This document shows, piece by piece, positions 43,338 to 50,868 of a stretch of 64,000 nt of DNA. Position 1 is the first letter of the stretch, and each line of letters opens with the position of its first letter. Under the pieces are notes generated by a model. The model saw nothing but the letters and a program-made list of their open reading frames with translations. It made no database searches and was not told where the DNA came from. Source of the stretch: UBA10649 sp965278965 (GTDB lineage: Bacteria > Actinomycetota > Actinomycetes > S36-B12); assembly GCA_965278965.1 (NCBI GenBank), contig OZ257127.1, forward strand, positions 3,100,001 to 3,164,000, written 5' to 3'. The position numbers and the translations under genes were made by a program.

Positions 43338-43366
43338 GATCGTGCACGATAGGATGGTGCACGATC
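43338..43366. promoter_or_regulatory. Inverted-repeat operator upstream of glutathione peroxidase
   Basis: GATCGTGCAC-N9-GTGCACGATC, a perfect 10-bp inverted repeat at 43338-43366. The left arm is also part of the palindrome ATCGTGCACGAT (43339-43350). A -10-like TAGGAT (43350-43355) lies between the arms, so a bound repressor would block the promoter. Candidate regulators would be peroxide-sensing MarR/OhrR or TetR proteins, none of which is adjacent. 37 bases before the gpx start. Confidence 0.6.
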
Positions 43367-43402
43367 GAGTATTCGACTACCGCACGACCCTGAGAGGCCA
43401 CC

Positions 43403-43897
43403 ATGTCGACGACGCCACAGAGCCTGTTCGAGCTGACCTACACCGACAACCACGGCGCGCAGGTCGATCTCGCACAGTACGACGGGCACCCCGTCCTGGT
43501 CGTCAACACCGCAAGCAAGTGCGGCTTCACCCCGCAGTACGACGGCCTGCAGGAGCTGTACGAGCGCTTCCGCGACGAGGGACTCGTCGTGATCGGCTTC
43601 CCCTGCGACCAGTTCGGTCACCAGGAGCCTGGGGCGGATGCGGAGATCGAGGACTTCTGCCGGGTGAACCATGGCGTCACGTTCCCGCTGTCGACGAAGG
43701 TGGACGTCAACGGCACGGACACCGACCCGGTCTTCGCGTTCCTCAAGGAGCGCGCCGGCGGCGTGCTCGTGTCGGCGATCAAGTGGAACTTCACGAAGTT
43801 CCTCGTCTCGCCCGACGGCCAGACGGTGCAGCGCTACGCACCGGCCACGAAGCCCGAGGACATCGTCGAGGACATCGAGAAGCTCGTTCGCGCCTGA
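43403..43897 (+). CDS. Glutathione peroxidase-family thiol peroxidase
   Basis: A 164-aa Cys-type GPx. Peroxidatic Cys40 is in 'VNTASKCGFTPQY', the conserved 'GFPCDQFGHQEPG' follows (Cys68), and 'KWNFTKFLV' supplies the Trp/Asn of the catalytic site. Cys86 in 'EDFCRVNHGV' is at the spacing of the resolving Cys of thioredoxin-dependent GPx proteins, so thioredoxin is the more likely reductant, especially as Actinobacteria normally lack glutathione. It removes organic and hydrogen peroxides. It is transcribed with the acetyltransferase 15 bases downstream. Confidence 0.95.
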   Translation: MSTTPQSLFELTYTDNHGAQVDLAQYDGHPVLVVNTASKCGFTPQYDGLQELYERFRDEGLVVIGFPCDQFGHQEPGADAEIEDFCRVNHGVTFPLSTKVDVNGTDTDPVFAFLKERAGGVLVSAIKWNFTKFLVSPDGQTVQRYAPATKPEDIVEDIEKLVRA

Positions 43898-43912
43898 CAG
43901 GAGGATCCACCC

Positions 43913-44215
43913 ATGAGCTCGGAACAGGTCGACGTGACCGTTCGCGACAACCCCGCCCAGACGCGCTACGAGGCGTGGGATGCGCGCACCCTCGCCGGGT
44001 TCGCCGTCTACTTCGTGACCGGGTCGGTGATCACGTTCGTCCACACGGAGGTCGACCCCGCGTTCGAGGGGAGGGGTATCGGCTCCCAGCTCGCGACGTT
44101 CGCCCTCGACGACGCGCGCGGTCGGGGCCTGCAGGTCGTGCCGCAGTGCCCCTTCTTCGCCGGCTACATCCGGCGCCACCCTGAGTACGCCGACCTCGTC
44201 GCGCCGACGAGCTAG
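43913..44215 (+). CDS. Small GNAT-like N-acetyltransferase
   Basis: A 100-aa minimal GNAT protein of the YjdJ/CG (Acetyltransf_CG) type. The acetyl-CoA loop 'EGRGIGSQLATFAL' and the C-terminal 'VVPQCPFFAGYIRRHPEY', with the conserved Cys-Pro-Phe, are both clear. The substrate is not known for this group. GGAGGA lies nine bases before the ATG. Second gene of the gpx unit, followed by a terminator. Confidence 0.92.
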   Translation: MSSEQVDVTVRDNPAQTRYEAWDARTLAGFAVYFVTGSVITFVHTEVDPAFEGRGIGSQLATFALDDARGRGLQVVPQCPFFAGYIRRHPEYADLVAPTS

Positions 44216-44220
44216 ACGAG

Positions 44221-44274
44221 CGACGCCGGGTCCGCCGCGACGCCCGTAGCGGGCGAGCGGCCGACCCGGCGTCG
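44221..44274. terminator. Bidirectional terminator hairpin
   Basis: Perfect 12-bp arms CGACGCCGGGTC (44221-44232) and GACCCGGCGTCG (44263-44274), with an inner GCCCG/CGGGC stem in the loop, fill the gap between the convergent acetyltransferase and NTF2-like genes. GC-rich without a T-run, as is common in this genome type. Confidence 0.65.
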
Positions 44275-44282
44275 GCAGAAGG

Positions 44283-44885
44283 TCAGACGGTCGACGTGGT
44301 GCGCAGGTGCGCGGGGAAGTTCGGCGGGAGCTGCGACTCGTCGATCGCGACCAGCCGGTGGTCGGTGACGTAGCGGTCCTCGCTGCACAGGCCGTCCTCG
44401 TCGAAGTCCCAGAACACGATCGTGCGAGCGAACAGGACGTAGAAGTCGTGCTCGTCGTCGACGCCGTCGAGCTCCATCTTCAGCGCTACCGGCTTCGGGA
44501 TGACCTGGCGGTACGACGCCTCGACGACGATCTCGTCGTCGGCGATGACGACCCGATGCTTGTCCGACTCGATCACGTACGACCCGTTGCGGACCATCTC
44601 CTCGTAGTTCGCCTGCACCGCGGCCGAGCCCTTGGGGCCACGGTCGCCGTGCTTCTTCACGAAGATGCCGTACTCGTGGTACTGGGGATCAGGCATGAGG
44701 GTGGGCATGACCTCGCTGATGTCGCCCTCGACCTCGCCCTTGGAGTGCCGGATGACCGTCTCCAGGTTCTGCCGCTGGCGCTCGTTCTGGCACTTGTCGC
44801 GGAACTTGTAGTAGCTCGTGTAGGTCAGGCTGGAGTCGAAGTCGGACAGGTCCTCCGACAGCACCCTTTGATCCACCTTGTGCAC
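44283..44885 (-). CDS. SnoaL/NTF2-like protein, long form
   Basis: A 200-aa protein that fits the SnoaL/NTF2 fold with an extended N-terminus ('LTYTSYYKFRDKCQNERQRQ') and the core 'GDISEVMPTLMPDPQYHEYG' region. 'FARTIVFWDFDEDGLCSEDR' lies in the C-terminal strands. The GTG at 44885 is chosen because GAGGGAG precedes it by eight bases; the open frame continues upstream through the regulatory region. Leftmost gene of the catabolic island and probably a small isomerase or dehydratase in it. AT-rich control elements lie 50-90 bases upstream. Confidence 0.8.
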   Translation of the reverse strand: MHKVDQRVLSEDLSDFDSSLTYTSYYKFRDKCQNERQRQNLETVIRHSKGEVEGDISEVMPTLMPDPQYHEYGIFVKKHGDRGPKGSAAVQANYEEMVRNGSYVIESDKHRVVIADDEIVVEASYRQVIPKPVALKMELDGVDDEHDFYVLFARTIVFWDFDEDGLCSEDRYVTDHRLVAIDESQLPPNFPAHLRTTSTV

Positions 44886-44934
44886 GTTCTGCTCCCTCGC
44901 GTTCGTGGCCACGGCTGGCGGCGTGGCCAAAGGA

Positions 44935-44950
44935 TAACAACGTAAAGTAA
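44935..44950 (+). promoter_or_regulatory. Island control element, type I
   Basis: TAACAACGTAAAGTAA, sharing the pattern TAACNACGT followed by an A-rich end with 47256, 54904 and (reverse strand) 63386. A second, weaker copy, AATTACGTGACTCGA, is at 44964-44978. It lies 50 bases upstream of the NTF2-like gene. Confidence 0.45.
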
Positions 44951-45132
44951 TCGACGCTCCCGAAATTACGTGACTCGATACGTCACGCGCGACCTCCGCC
45001 GGCACCACCGGTCCGACAACGGGAACCCCGTCGCGCCAGAGCTATCGTGGCACGGGGCGTCCCGGCGTCGCGCGCCACACGGGTCGCCGCCGTAGCCGCC
45101 CGGCGGGCAATCCACCGGAAGTTGTTGCCGAA

Positions 45133-45154
45133 ATAGTTAGCCATGTATAGCGTG
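45133..45154 (+). promoter_or_regulatory. Island control element, type II
   Basis: Begins ATAGTTAGCCATGTATAGCG and matches 20 of 22 bases with the element at 60037, although the two are 15 kb apart. Overlaps a weakened KstR-like site (TATAGCGTGTGCGA, 45146-45159). Upstream of the oxidoreductase gene at 45300. Confidence 0.5.
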
Positions 45155-45246
45155 TGCGAGCGCCCGTACGTCACCTGTCGGGAGCTCCCGTCGACCTCTT
45201 CGGGTCGTTCCGGGTCACCGAACGACATGGGGAGACCTGCACCGCG

Positions 45247-45303
45247 ATGACGAACCGACGAGCGTGCCGCGAAGACGCCGACCAGCACCTGGTCACGCGG
45301 TGA
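45247..45303 (+). CDS. Possible 18-aa leader peptide
   Basis: ATG-started frame MTNRRACREDADQHLVTR whose stop overlaps the GTG start of the oxidoreductase gene (GTGA). GGGGAG is present upstream, but about 12 bases away. It could couple translation of the next gene, which lacks its own ribosome site. Weak evidence. Confidence 0.2.
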   Translation: MTNRRACREDADQHLVTR

Positions 45304-46253
45304 CCGCGCGGATGCGCGTCGCCGGGGTCACCGAGTGGGGCGGTCCTGAGGTCCTGGGGATCCACGAGGTCGACACGCCCGAGCCGGGACCGGGCCAGGT
45401 CCGGATCCGCGTCGCGGCGGCCGGGGTGAACCCGGCGGACCTCATGTTCCGCCAGGGGCTCCTGGCGGCCCGCCTCACCGGGTTCTCCGCGCCGTACGTG
45501 CCGGGGATGGACGCCGCGGGGACGATCGACGCGGTCGGCCCCGATGTCGACGACCGGCTCGCCGTCGGTGCCGTCGTCGTCGCGCTCGTCCAGCCGTCCG
45601 TGACCGGCGGCGCCTACGCCGAGCACATCGTCCTGCCGGCCGAGTCCGTCGTCCCCGGCCCCGCCGGCCTCTCGCCAGCCGAGTCCGCAGCCTTCTTGAT
45701 GAACGCCCAGACCGCGCGGATGGCTCTCGACGCGCTCGGGCTCGCGCCGGGTGACACCGTCGCTGTGACGGGTGCCGCCGGTGCCGTCGGCGGCTTCGCC
45801 GTCCAGCTCGCGGTCGCCGACGGCCTGAGGGTCTTCGCCGACGCCTCCGAGGCGGATGAGGAGCTCGTCCGGTCGTTGGGCGCCCAGGTCGTGCTCCCGC
45901 GCGGGGCAGGGTTCGCCGAGGCCGTCCTCGCGGCAGTGGCCGGCGGGGTCGACGGGCTCGTCGACGGTGCCAACCAGCGCGACCAGGTCCTTGCGGCCGT
46001 CCGCGACGGCGGCCAGGTCGCGTCGGTCAAGGGCTGGGACGAGGAGCTGCCGCGAGGTGTGCGTCTGCACACCATCTGGGTGGCAGCCGGGGCGCTCGAC
46101 ACCCCATCGCTCGCCCGGCTCAGCGAGCAGGCGGGCACGGGCGAGATCACCGCCCGGGTGGCGGAGGTGCTCCCGCTCGCCGAGGCGGCCCAGGCGCACC
46201 GACGCCTGGAGGCCGGCGGTGTCCGCGGCCGCATCGTGCTCGACCTGAGCTGA
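45300..46253 (+). CDS. Zinc-free medium-chain NADPH:quinone reductase-like oxidoreductase
   Basis: A 317-aa MDR-superfamily protein. The N-terminal GroES-like fold ('GPGQVRIRVAAAGVNPADLM', 'PGMDAAGTIDAVGPDV') is followed by the NADP Rossmann motif 'VAVTGAAGAVGGFAVQLA'. The zinc ligands of alcohol dehydrogenases are absent, as in quinone or enone reductases. Start uncertain: GTG 45300 (used here) or ATG 45312. It probably reduces an enone, enoyl or quinone intermediate of the island's pathway. It runs toward the DMT transporter gene, 8 bases downstream. Confidence 0.88.
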   Translation: MTARMRVAGVTEWGGPEVLGIHEVDTPEPGPGQVRIRVAAAGVNPADLMFRQGLLAARLTGFSAPYVPGMDAAGTIDAVGPDVDDRLAVGAVVVALVQPSVTGGAYAEHIVLPAESVVPGPAGLSPAESAAFLMNAQTARMALDALGLAPGDTVAVTGAAGAVGGFAVQLAVADGLRVFADASEADEELVRSLGAQVVLPRGAGFAEAVLAAVAGGVDGLVDGANQRDQVLAAVRDGGQVASVKGWDEELPRGVRLHTIWVAAGALDTPSLARLSEQAGTGEITARVAEVLPLAEAAQAHRRLEAGGVRGRIVLDLS

Positions 46254-46261
46254 TCACGCCC

Positions 46262-47203
46262 GTGAGCGGGCCGGCCGCGATCGCAGGGCCGCGCAGCTCA
46301 CCGAGAGCGTGGGTGCCGACGTACGTCGTCATCGCCCTGCTGTGGGGGTCGATCTTCGCGCTGTCGACGGTCGCGCTCGACTCGTTCACCGCGGTCGGGC
46401 TCACCGTCGTCCGCCTCGTGGCCGCCGCGGTGACGCTGGTGGCCGCATCCCTGGTGACCCGGACCGCGTTCCCGCCCCGGCGGTACTGGTGGCCCATCTT
46501 CGTCAACGCGGCGCTCGTCATCACCGTGCCCTGGTTCCTGCTGACCCTCGCCCTCGGGACGATCTCGTACACCCTCACCTCGATCCTGGCGAGCGCCATC
46601 CCCCTGTTCACCCTGATCGTCGTCCTCCTGGCCTACCCGGAGGAGCGCCCGACCCGTCGGCGGATGCTCGGCCTCGGTGTCGGGTTCGTCGGGCTGCTCA
46701 TCGCGACCGGCATCTGGAGCGGCCCAGCCGGCTCGCAGTGGCTCGGCGTCCTCATGTGCGTGGTCGCGAACGTCTCCTGGGCGTCGTCGTTCCCGTACGC
46801 GCGACGCCATCTGACCGGCGGCCCGAACGCGAGCACGTTGTCGGCGCTCGCTCTCGGCACCGGGACCTTCGTCGCCGCGACGATCCAGGGGGTGCCGTTC
46901 GCTTTCCTCTTCGACCTGACGGTCGACGACATCACGGCGCGGACGGCGGTCGCGGCCATCGTCGTCGGCGCGGTGTGCGGAGGCGTCGGCTACATGCTCA
47001 GCTTTCGGCTGCTGCGACTTGTCGACACGACGACGGCGAGCACGATCAGCTACGCCGTCCCCGTCGTCGCGATCACCCTCGGCATCCTCCTGCTGGGGGA
47101 GCACCTGACGTGGAACGAGCCGGTCGGAGTCGTGCTCGTCTTCTTCGGTGCGGGGATCGCCCAGGGGCTCATCCGCGGTCGGCGCGCTCCACGCCGGGCC
47201 TGA
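46262..47203 (+). CDS. EamA/DMT-family transporter
   Basis: A 313-aa membrane protein with ten hydrophobic helices and the internal EamA duplication ('ALLWGSIFALSTVALDSFTA' in repeat 1, 'MLSFRLLRLVDTTTAS' and 'PVVAITLGILLLGEHLTWNE' in repeat 2). DMT proteins export or exchange metabolites such as amino acids or drugs. GTG start eight bases after the oxidoreductase stop, so it shares that transcript. It might export a pathway metabolite or import the substrate (inference). Confidence 0.9.
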   Translation: MSGPAAIAGPRSSPRAWVPTYVVIALLWGSIFALSTVALDSFTAVGLTVVRLVAAAVTLVAASLVTRTAFPPRRYWWPIFVNAALVITVPWFLLTLALGTISYTLTSILASAIPLFTLIVVLLAYPEERPTRRRMLGLGVGFVGLLIATGIWSGPAGSQWLGVLMCVVANVSWASSFPYARRHLTGGPNASTLSALALGTGTFVAATIQGVPFAFLFDLTVDDITARTAVAAIVVGAVCGGVGYMLSFRLLRLVDTTTASTISYAVPVVAITLGILLLGEHLTWNEPVGVVLVFFGAGIAQGLIRGRRAPRRA

Positions 47204-47255
47204 GGTTCGGACGTTCCGCTCGGGTATCGACGGGGGAAAGACTCGGACGAGATGC

Positions 47256-47274
47256 TTAACGACGTGTACTATTG
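47256..47274 (+). promoter_or_regulatory. Island control element, type I
   Basis: TTAACGACGTGTACTATTG aligns at 15 of 19 positions with TTAACTACGTGAATCATTG at 54904. It lies 78 bases before the MaoC-like gene, in the gap after the DMT transporter. Confidence 0.45.
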
Positions 47275-47351
47275 CGGAGGCATTCGCGGTCACCGCGCGC
47301 GCCCATTCCCGCCGCCGACGCGGCGCGACCGCAACGGCACTCGGAGGGCTG

Positions 47352-48227
47352 ATGAGCACCGGCACCCCCGCCGACCGGAAGCCCGGGGGCGACGCTCAGG
47401 TCGTCGATGGGGCGGTCGAGCGGTCGACGGTGGACGACCTGGCGGCGATCCTTGACCCGCTCGTCGTCGAGCCTTCGGCCGTCGGCACGCTCCCGCCGAT
47501 GTGGCACGTGGCCCTTCTCCTGCCCGTGTGGCCTCAGTCCGACCTCGGGCCTGACGGCCACCCACGTTCGGGCCTGCCCGCGCCTCCCGGCCCCGGACGT
47601 CGGCGCATGTTCGCCGGCGCGCGGGTGAGCCTTCTTCACCCCCTGCACGTCGGTGAGCCGGCCAGCCGGCGCTCCGAGGTCATCGGGTCGTCCGAGTCCG
47701 TCGGGCGCTCCGGTCGCCTGACGTTCATGACGCTGCGGCACGAGCTGTCCCAGGCCGGCCGCGTCTGCATCGTGGACGAGCAGGACATCGTCTACCGGGA
47801 CCCCGCGGGAGCATCCGTCGGACGCGGGGTCCCGGTACCTGCCCCGGCGCCACCGGCGCAGCCGCCGCCCGCGGACCCGGTCGCTGACACCGAGCTCGCC
47901 TTCGACGTCGACCCGGTCGTGCTGTTCCGGTTCTCCGCCGTGACACGCAACGCGCACCGGATCCACTACGACACCGCCTACGCCGCGACTGAGGGCTACC
48001 GCGACCTCGTCGTCCACGGGCCGCTGCAGGCCGTGCTGCTCGCCGCCGCTCTCCAACGCAGCTCCGGCCCGCTCGCGGGTACCGTCCTGCGCTACCGCCT
48101 CACGGCTCCGGCGATCGGCCCGCAACGTCTGCGCATCCGCGCGGGGGCAGGGGAGCAGCCGTGGGCCGAGGTGCGCGATGCTGACGGGATCGTGACAGCG
48201 ACGATGGTCCGGGAGGTCGGCGCATGA
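47352..48227 (+). CDS. MaoC/HTD2-like acyl-CoA hydratase or dehydratase
   Basis: A 291-aa double-hotdog-like protein similar to mesaconyl-C4-CoA hydratase/HTD2 enzymes. The C-terminal hotdog has the hydratase-2 motif 'SAVTRNAHRIHYDTAYA' with 'VHGPLQAVLLA', and the N-terminal half ('PPMWHVALLLPVWPQSDLG') is the modified first hotdog. It adds or removes water at an acyl-CoA double bond. ATG at 47352 is preceded by GGAGGG. The stop overlaps the PRISE-type reductase start (ATGA), so the two steps are likely consecutive. Confidence 0.88.
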   Translation: MSTGTPADRKPGGDAQVVDGAVERSTVDDLAAILDPLVVEPSAVGTLPPMWHVALLLPVWPQSDLGPDGHPRSGLPAPPGPGRRRMFAGARVSLLHPLHVGEPASRRSEVIGSSESVGRSGRLTFMTLRHELSQAGRVCIVDEQDIVYRDPAGASVGRGVPVPAPAPPAQPPPADPVADTELAFDVDPVVLFRFSAVTRNAHRIHYDTAYAATEGYRDLVVHGPLQAVLLAAALQRSSGPLAGTVLRYRLTAPAIGPQRLRIRAGAGEQPWAEVRDADGIVTATMVREVGA

Positions 48228-49318
48228 GCATCGAGCGGGTCCTCGTGGTCGGGGCCAGCGGCCTCGTCGGGGTTGCTGCCGCGCGTGCGTTCGCCGAGGC
48301 GGGGCTCGACGTCGTCACGATGTCGAGACGTCCGCCGGAGCTCGGCCCGGACGTCCGCACGACGTTCGTGCCCGCCGACCTCCAGGACGCGGACTCCGCG
48401 ACGCGCGCGGTGGAGGAAGCCGGTCCGGTCGACGCCGTCGTGTACACGGCCGTGTTCGAGCAGGCGGACCTGGTCGACGGCTGGTCGGCGCGCGGCCAGA
48501 TGGAGACCAACCTCCGGATGCTCGACAACGTCCTCGGCCCGTTGAGCCGGACGTCGCGGCTCTCGCACGTCACGCTGCTTCAGGGGACGAAGGCGTACGG
48601 CGTGCACCTGCACCCCATCCCGGTCCCGGCCCGGGAGAGCCAGCCCCGCGACCCCCACGAGAACTTCTACTGGCTGCAGGAGGACTACGTCCGCGAGCTG
48701 GCGGCCCGGACCGGTCTCGGGTGGACCATCCTGCGCCCGGTCCACGTCGTCGGCCCTGCCTACGGCGTCGCGTACAGCACGCCGCCGGTCATCGGTGCGT
48801 ATGCGGCCATCTGTCAGGAGCTCGGCCTCCCGTTCGGCTTCCCGGGCGGCTCGCACCAGACCGTGAAGCAGGTCGTCGACGCGCGGCTGGTCGGACGGGC
48901 GGCGCTGTGGACCGCGACGAGCCCCGGGAGCTGGGGCGAGCACTACAACCTCACGAACGGCGAGGTCTTCACCTGGCGCGACATCTGGCCGAGGCTGGCG
49001 GACATGCTCGGTGTCCCGTGCGAGCAGATCGAGCCGGTGAGCATGGCGAGCTTCTTGCCGGAACATGCGTCAGTCTGGGACCGGCTCCGGGAGCAGCGTG
49101 GCCTTGCCCCGCTGCCGCTCGCCGACGTCCTCGGCCGGTCGCACATGTACGCGGACTACACGTTCGGCTACGGCATCGAGGGGACGCCGCCGCCGGCGGT
49201 CGTCAGCACGATCAAGGTGCGGCAGGCAGGCTTCCACGACGTCATGCGCACGGAGGACTCCTTCGCCGACGCGTTAGAGGACCTCCTCGCACGTGGCGTC
49301 CTGCCGTCGCTTCGCTGA
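48224..49318 (+). CDS. PRISE-type SDR (progesterone 5-beta-reductase/iridoid synthase-like)
   Basis: A 364-aa extended short-chain dehydrogenase. The N-terminal NADPH motif is 'VVGASGLVG' (8-16). 'LLQGTKAYGVHLHP' holds Lys123, and 'NFYWLQEDYVRE' (147-158) matches the PRISE signature NFYYxxED, whose Tyr149 is the catalytic residue. PRISE enzymes reduce 1,4-enones, including steroid enones and iridoid dialdehydes. Bacterial members are less studied. Translationally coupled to the upstream hydratase. Codon 351 is a TTA, very rare here. The substrate is likely a cyclic enone of the island pathway. Confidence 0.85.
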   Translation: MSIERVLVVGASGLVGVAAARAFAEAGLDVVTMSRRPPELGPDVRTTFVPADLQDADSATRAVEEAGPVDAVVYTAVFEQADLVDGWSARGQMETNLRMLDNVLGPLSRTSRLSHVTLLQGTKAYGVHLHPIPVPARESQPRDPHENFYWLQEDYVRELAARTGLGWTILRPVHVVGPAYGVAYSTPPVIGAYAAICQELGLPFGFPGGSHQTVKQVVDARLVGRAALWTATSPGSWGEHYNLTNGEVFTWRDIWPRLADMLGVPCEQIEPVSMASFLPEHASVWDRLREQRGLAPLPLADVLGRSHMYADYTFGYGIEGTPPPAVVSTIKVRQAGFHDVMRTEDSFADALEDLLARGVLPSLR

Positions 49319-49321
49319 CGA

Positions 49322-49993
49322 TCAGGTGTCGAGCGTGGCCGCGCTGCACACGTAGTGGACGCCGAACGGCGCGCCGGCCCAGAAGCGCGTCGTTCGTGCG
49401 GGGTGGTTCGCGCACGCCTCGAGCGCGGTCACCAGCGGCCACCGCAGGTCTGACCGGTGCAGCGCGAACGTGTCGGCCGGGACGGCGGACAGCGAATCCC
49501 GGTCCCAGGCACGTACCGCCGCGGATACCGCGGTGTTGAAGTCGGCCGCGTCGGTGCGCAGCCCGCCGGGGGCATTTTCGGCCGTGCAGGCGCTTGCGCT
49601 GCCCACCACGAGGATCCGGACGTCGCGTCCGACGGACATGGCTCGGATCCGCGCGACCGCCGCGTCGACCTCATCCGCCGAGGCGAGCGGGAGCAGGTGG
49701 ATCCCGCTGGCGCGGCCCACCTCGCGCAGCAGGCTGACCCCGACGGCCATCGAGAGCGCGAGCGGCGGGCCAGACTCGCGAGTGCCCGTCGCGCCGAAGC
49801 GCCCAGTGGCGACGACGGCCTCCGGCCCGGCGTCCGCACCGGTCCCCAGCACGACGACGTCACCGTCGCCGGCAACCAGCACCTCGACGGAAGCACGTGC
49901 GTGGCCGAGAACCTCCGCCTCGGGTCGCGCTCGACCGCCGACGCCCGGCAGCAGCAGGGGAGTCGAGGGGCAGACGGCCACCGCGGTCAGCAC
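49322..49993 (-). CDS. Class III extradiol dioxygenase-like protein (LigB superfamily)
   Basis: A 223-aa protein similar to the Ala-rich mycobacterial Rv2728c-type proteins, which belong structurally to the class III extradiol dioxygenase B-subunit superfamily. Segments seen: 'AVCPSTPLLLPGVGG', 'GDVVVLGTGADAG', 'ILVVGSASACTAENAPGG', 'WAGAPFGVHYVCS'. It has few of the His ligands of real ring-cleaving enzymes, so activity is doubtful. GTG start 10 bases after the folP2-like gene; third gene of a gpgS-folP-led minus-strand unit that seems unrelated to the flanking catabolic genes. Confidence 0.75.
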   Translation of the reverse strand: MLTAVAVCPSTPLLLPGVGGRARPEAEVLGHARASVEVLVAGDGDVVVLGTGADAGPEAVVATGRFGATGTRESGPPLALSMAVGVSLLREVGRASGIHLLPLASADEVDAAVARIRAMSVGRDVRILVVGSASACTAENAPGGLRTDAADFNTAVSAAVRAWDRDSLSAVPADTFALHRSDLRWPLVTALEACANHPARTTRFWAGAPFGVHYVCSAATLDT

Positions 49994-50003
49994 GGTCGGA
50001 TCC

Positions 50004-50867
50004 TCATGCCAGTCCGCGGGTGGTGCTGACGGGCTCGCGGTCGCCCTTCACGCACGCCACCATGTCGAGGACGTCGCGGGTCTGCGGCACGTCGTGCACC
50101 CGGAAGACCTGCGCCCCGGCCCATGCACAGATCGCCACGGTGGCGAGGCTGCCGTGCAGCCGTTCGCGCACCGGTCGTCCGAGGCTCTCGCCGACGAAGT
50201 CCTTGTTGGAGGTCGACACGAGGACCGGCCAACCGGTCGCGCACAGCTCGCCGATCCGACGCGTTGCCTCGAGCGAGTGCCACGTGTTCTTGCCGAAGTC
50301 GTGCCCAGCGTCGATGAGGACCGAACGTGGCGGTGCGCCTAGGGCGACGGCACGCTCGGCGAGACCGGTCGTGACAGCGATGATGTCGGCCACGACGTCG
50401 TCGTACTCCACGCGGAAGGGACGCGTCCGCGGCGCCGCTCCGCCAGCGTGCGTGCAGACCAGCCCGACCTGGCGCCGCGCGGCGACGGCGGCGAGCTCGG
50501 GGTCATGGCCTCCCCAGGCGTCGTTGAGCAGGTCGGCGCCCGCCTCGCACGCGGCCTCGCCGATCTCGTGCCGCCAGGTGTCGACGCTGATCAGCACGTC
50601 GGGGAACTCCGCCCGGACGGCGGCGACGAACGGGATCGTGCGCCGGATCTCCTCCTCGACCGAGACGAACTCGCCGGGGCCGGCCTTGACGCCGCCGATG
50701 TCGACGATCTCGGCGCCGTCGGCGATGACGGAGCGCACCCGCGACATCGCCGCGTCCTCCGACCACGACGCGCCCTTGTCGTAGAAGGAGTCGGGTGTGC
50801 GGTTGACGATCGCCATGATCAGCAGGTCCCCGGGGCCGTAGGTTCGCCCACCGAGCTCGAGCGCCAC
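50004..50867 (-). CDS. folP2: Dihydropteroate synthase-like protein (FolP2 type)
   Basis: A 287-aa TIM-barrel protein with pterin-binding segments 'MAIVNRTPDSFYDKG', 'IVDIGGVKAGPG', 'SVDTWRHEIGEAACEAGADL' and 'VLIDAGHDFGKNTWHS'. Typical active DHPS has DxGGES(T)RPG; here 'DIGGVKAGPG' departs from it, as in the FolP2 paralogs of mycobacteria, which do not substitute for FolP1. It starts (GTG) one base after the gpgS stop, the same order as Rv1208-Rv1207 in M. tuberculosis. Function of FolP2 is unresolved. Confidence 0.88.
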   Translation of the reverse strand: MALELGGRTYGPGDLLIMAIVNRTPDSFYDKGASWSEDAAMSRVRSVIADGAEIVDIGGVKAGPGEFVSVEEEIRRTIPFVAAVRAEFPDVLISVDTWRHEIGEAACEAGADLLNDAWGGHDPELAAVAARRQVGLVCTHAGGAAPRTRPFRVEYDDVVADIIAVTTGLAERAVALGAPPRSVLIDAGHDFGKNTWHSLEATRRIGELCATGWPVLVSTSNKDFVGESLGRPVRERLHGSLATVAICAWAGAQVFRVHDVPQTRDVLDMVACVKGDREPVSTTRGLA

Positions 50868-50868
50868 C

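Larger units (their letters stand above)
44886..45299. other. 414-base divergent control region at the left end of the catabolic island
   Basis: No gene that I can support, apart from a possible 18-codon leader at 45247. It holds two AT-rich elements also found elsewhere in the island (44935-44950 and 45133-45154) in an otherwise very GC-rich stretch. These are likely the promoters and regulator sites of the NTF2-like gene (minus) and the oxidoreductase gene (plus). Confidence 0.55.

Noticed and set aside
44983..45288. Minus-strand frame of about 100 codons in the divergent control region
   Set aside because: GTG start without ribosome site, basic low-complexity composition, and it would cover the AT-rich control elements. 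No recognisable similarity.
49274..49276. TTA codon in the PRISE-type gene as a sign of bldA-type developmental control
   Set aside because: That control is known for Streptomyces; the organism here is not shown to be one, and a single TTA near the 3' end is weak evidence.
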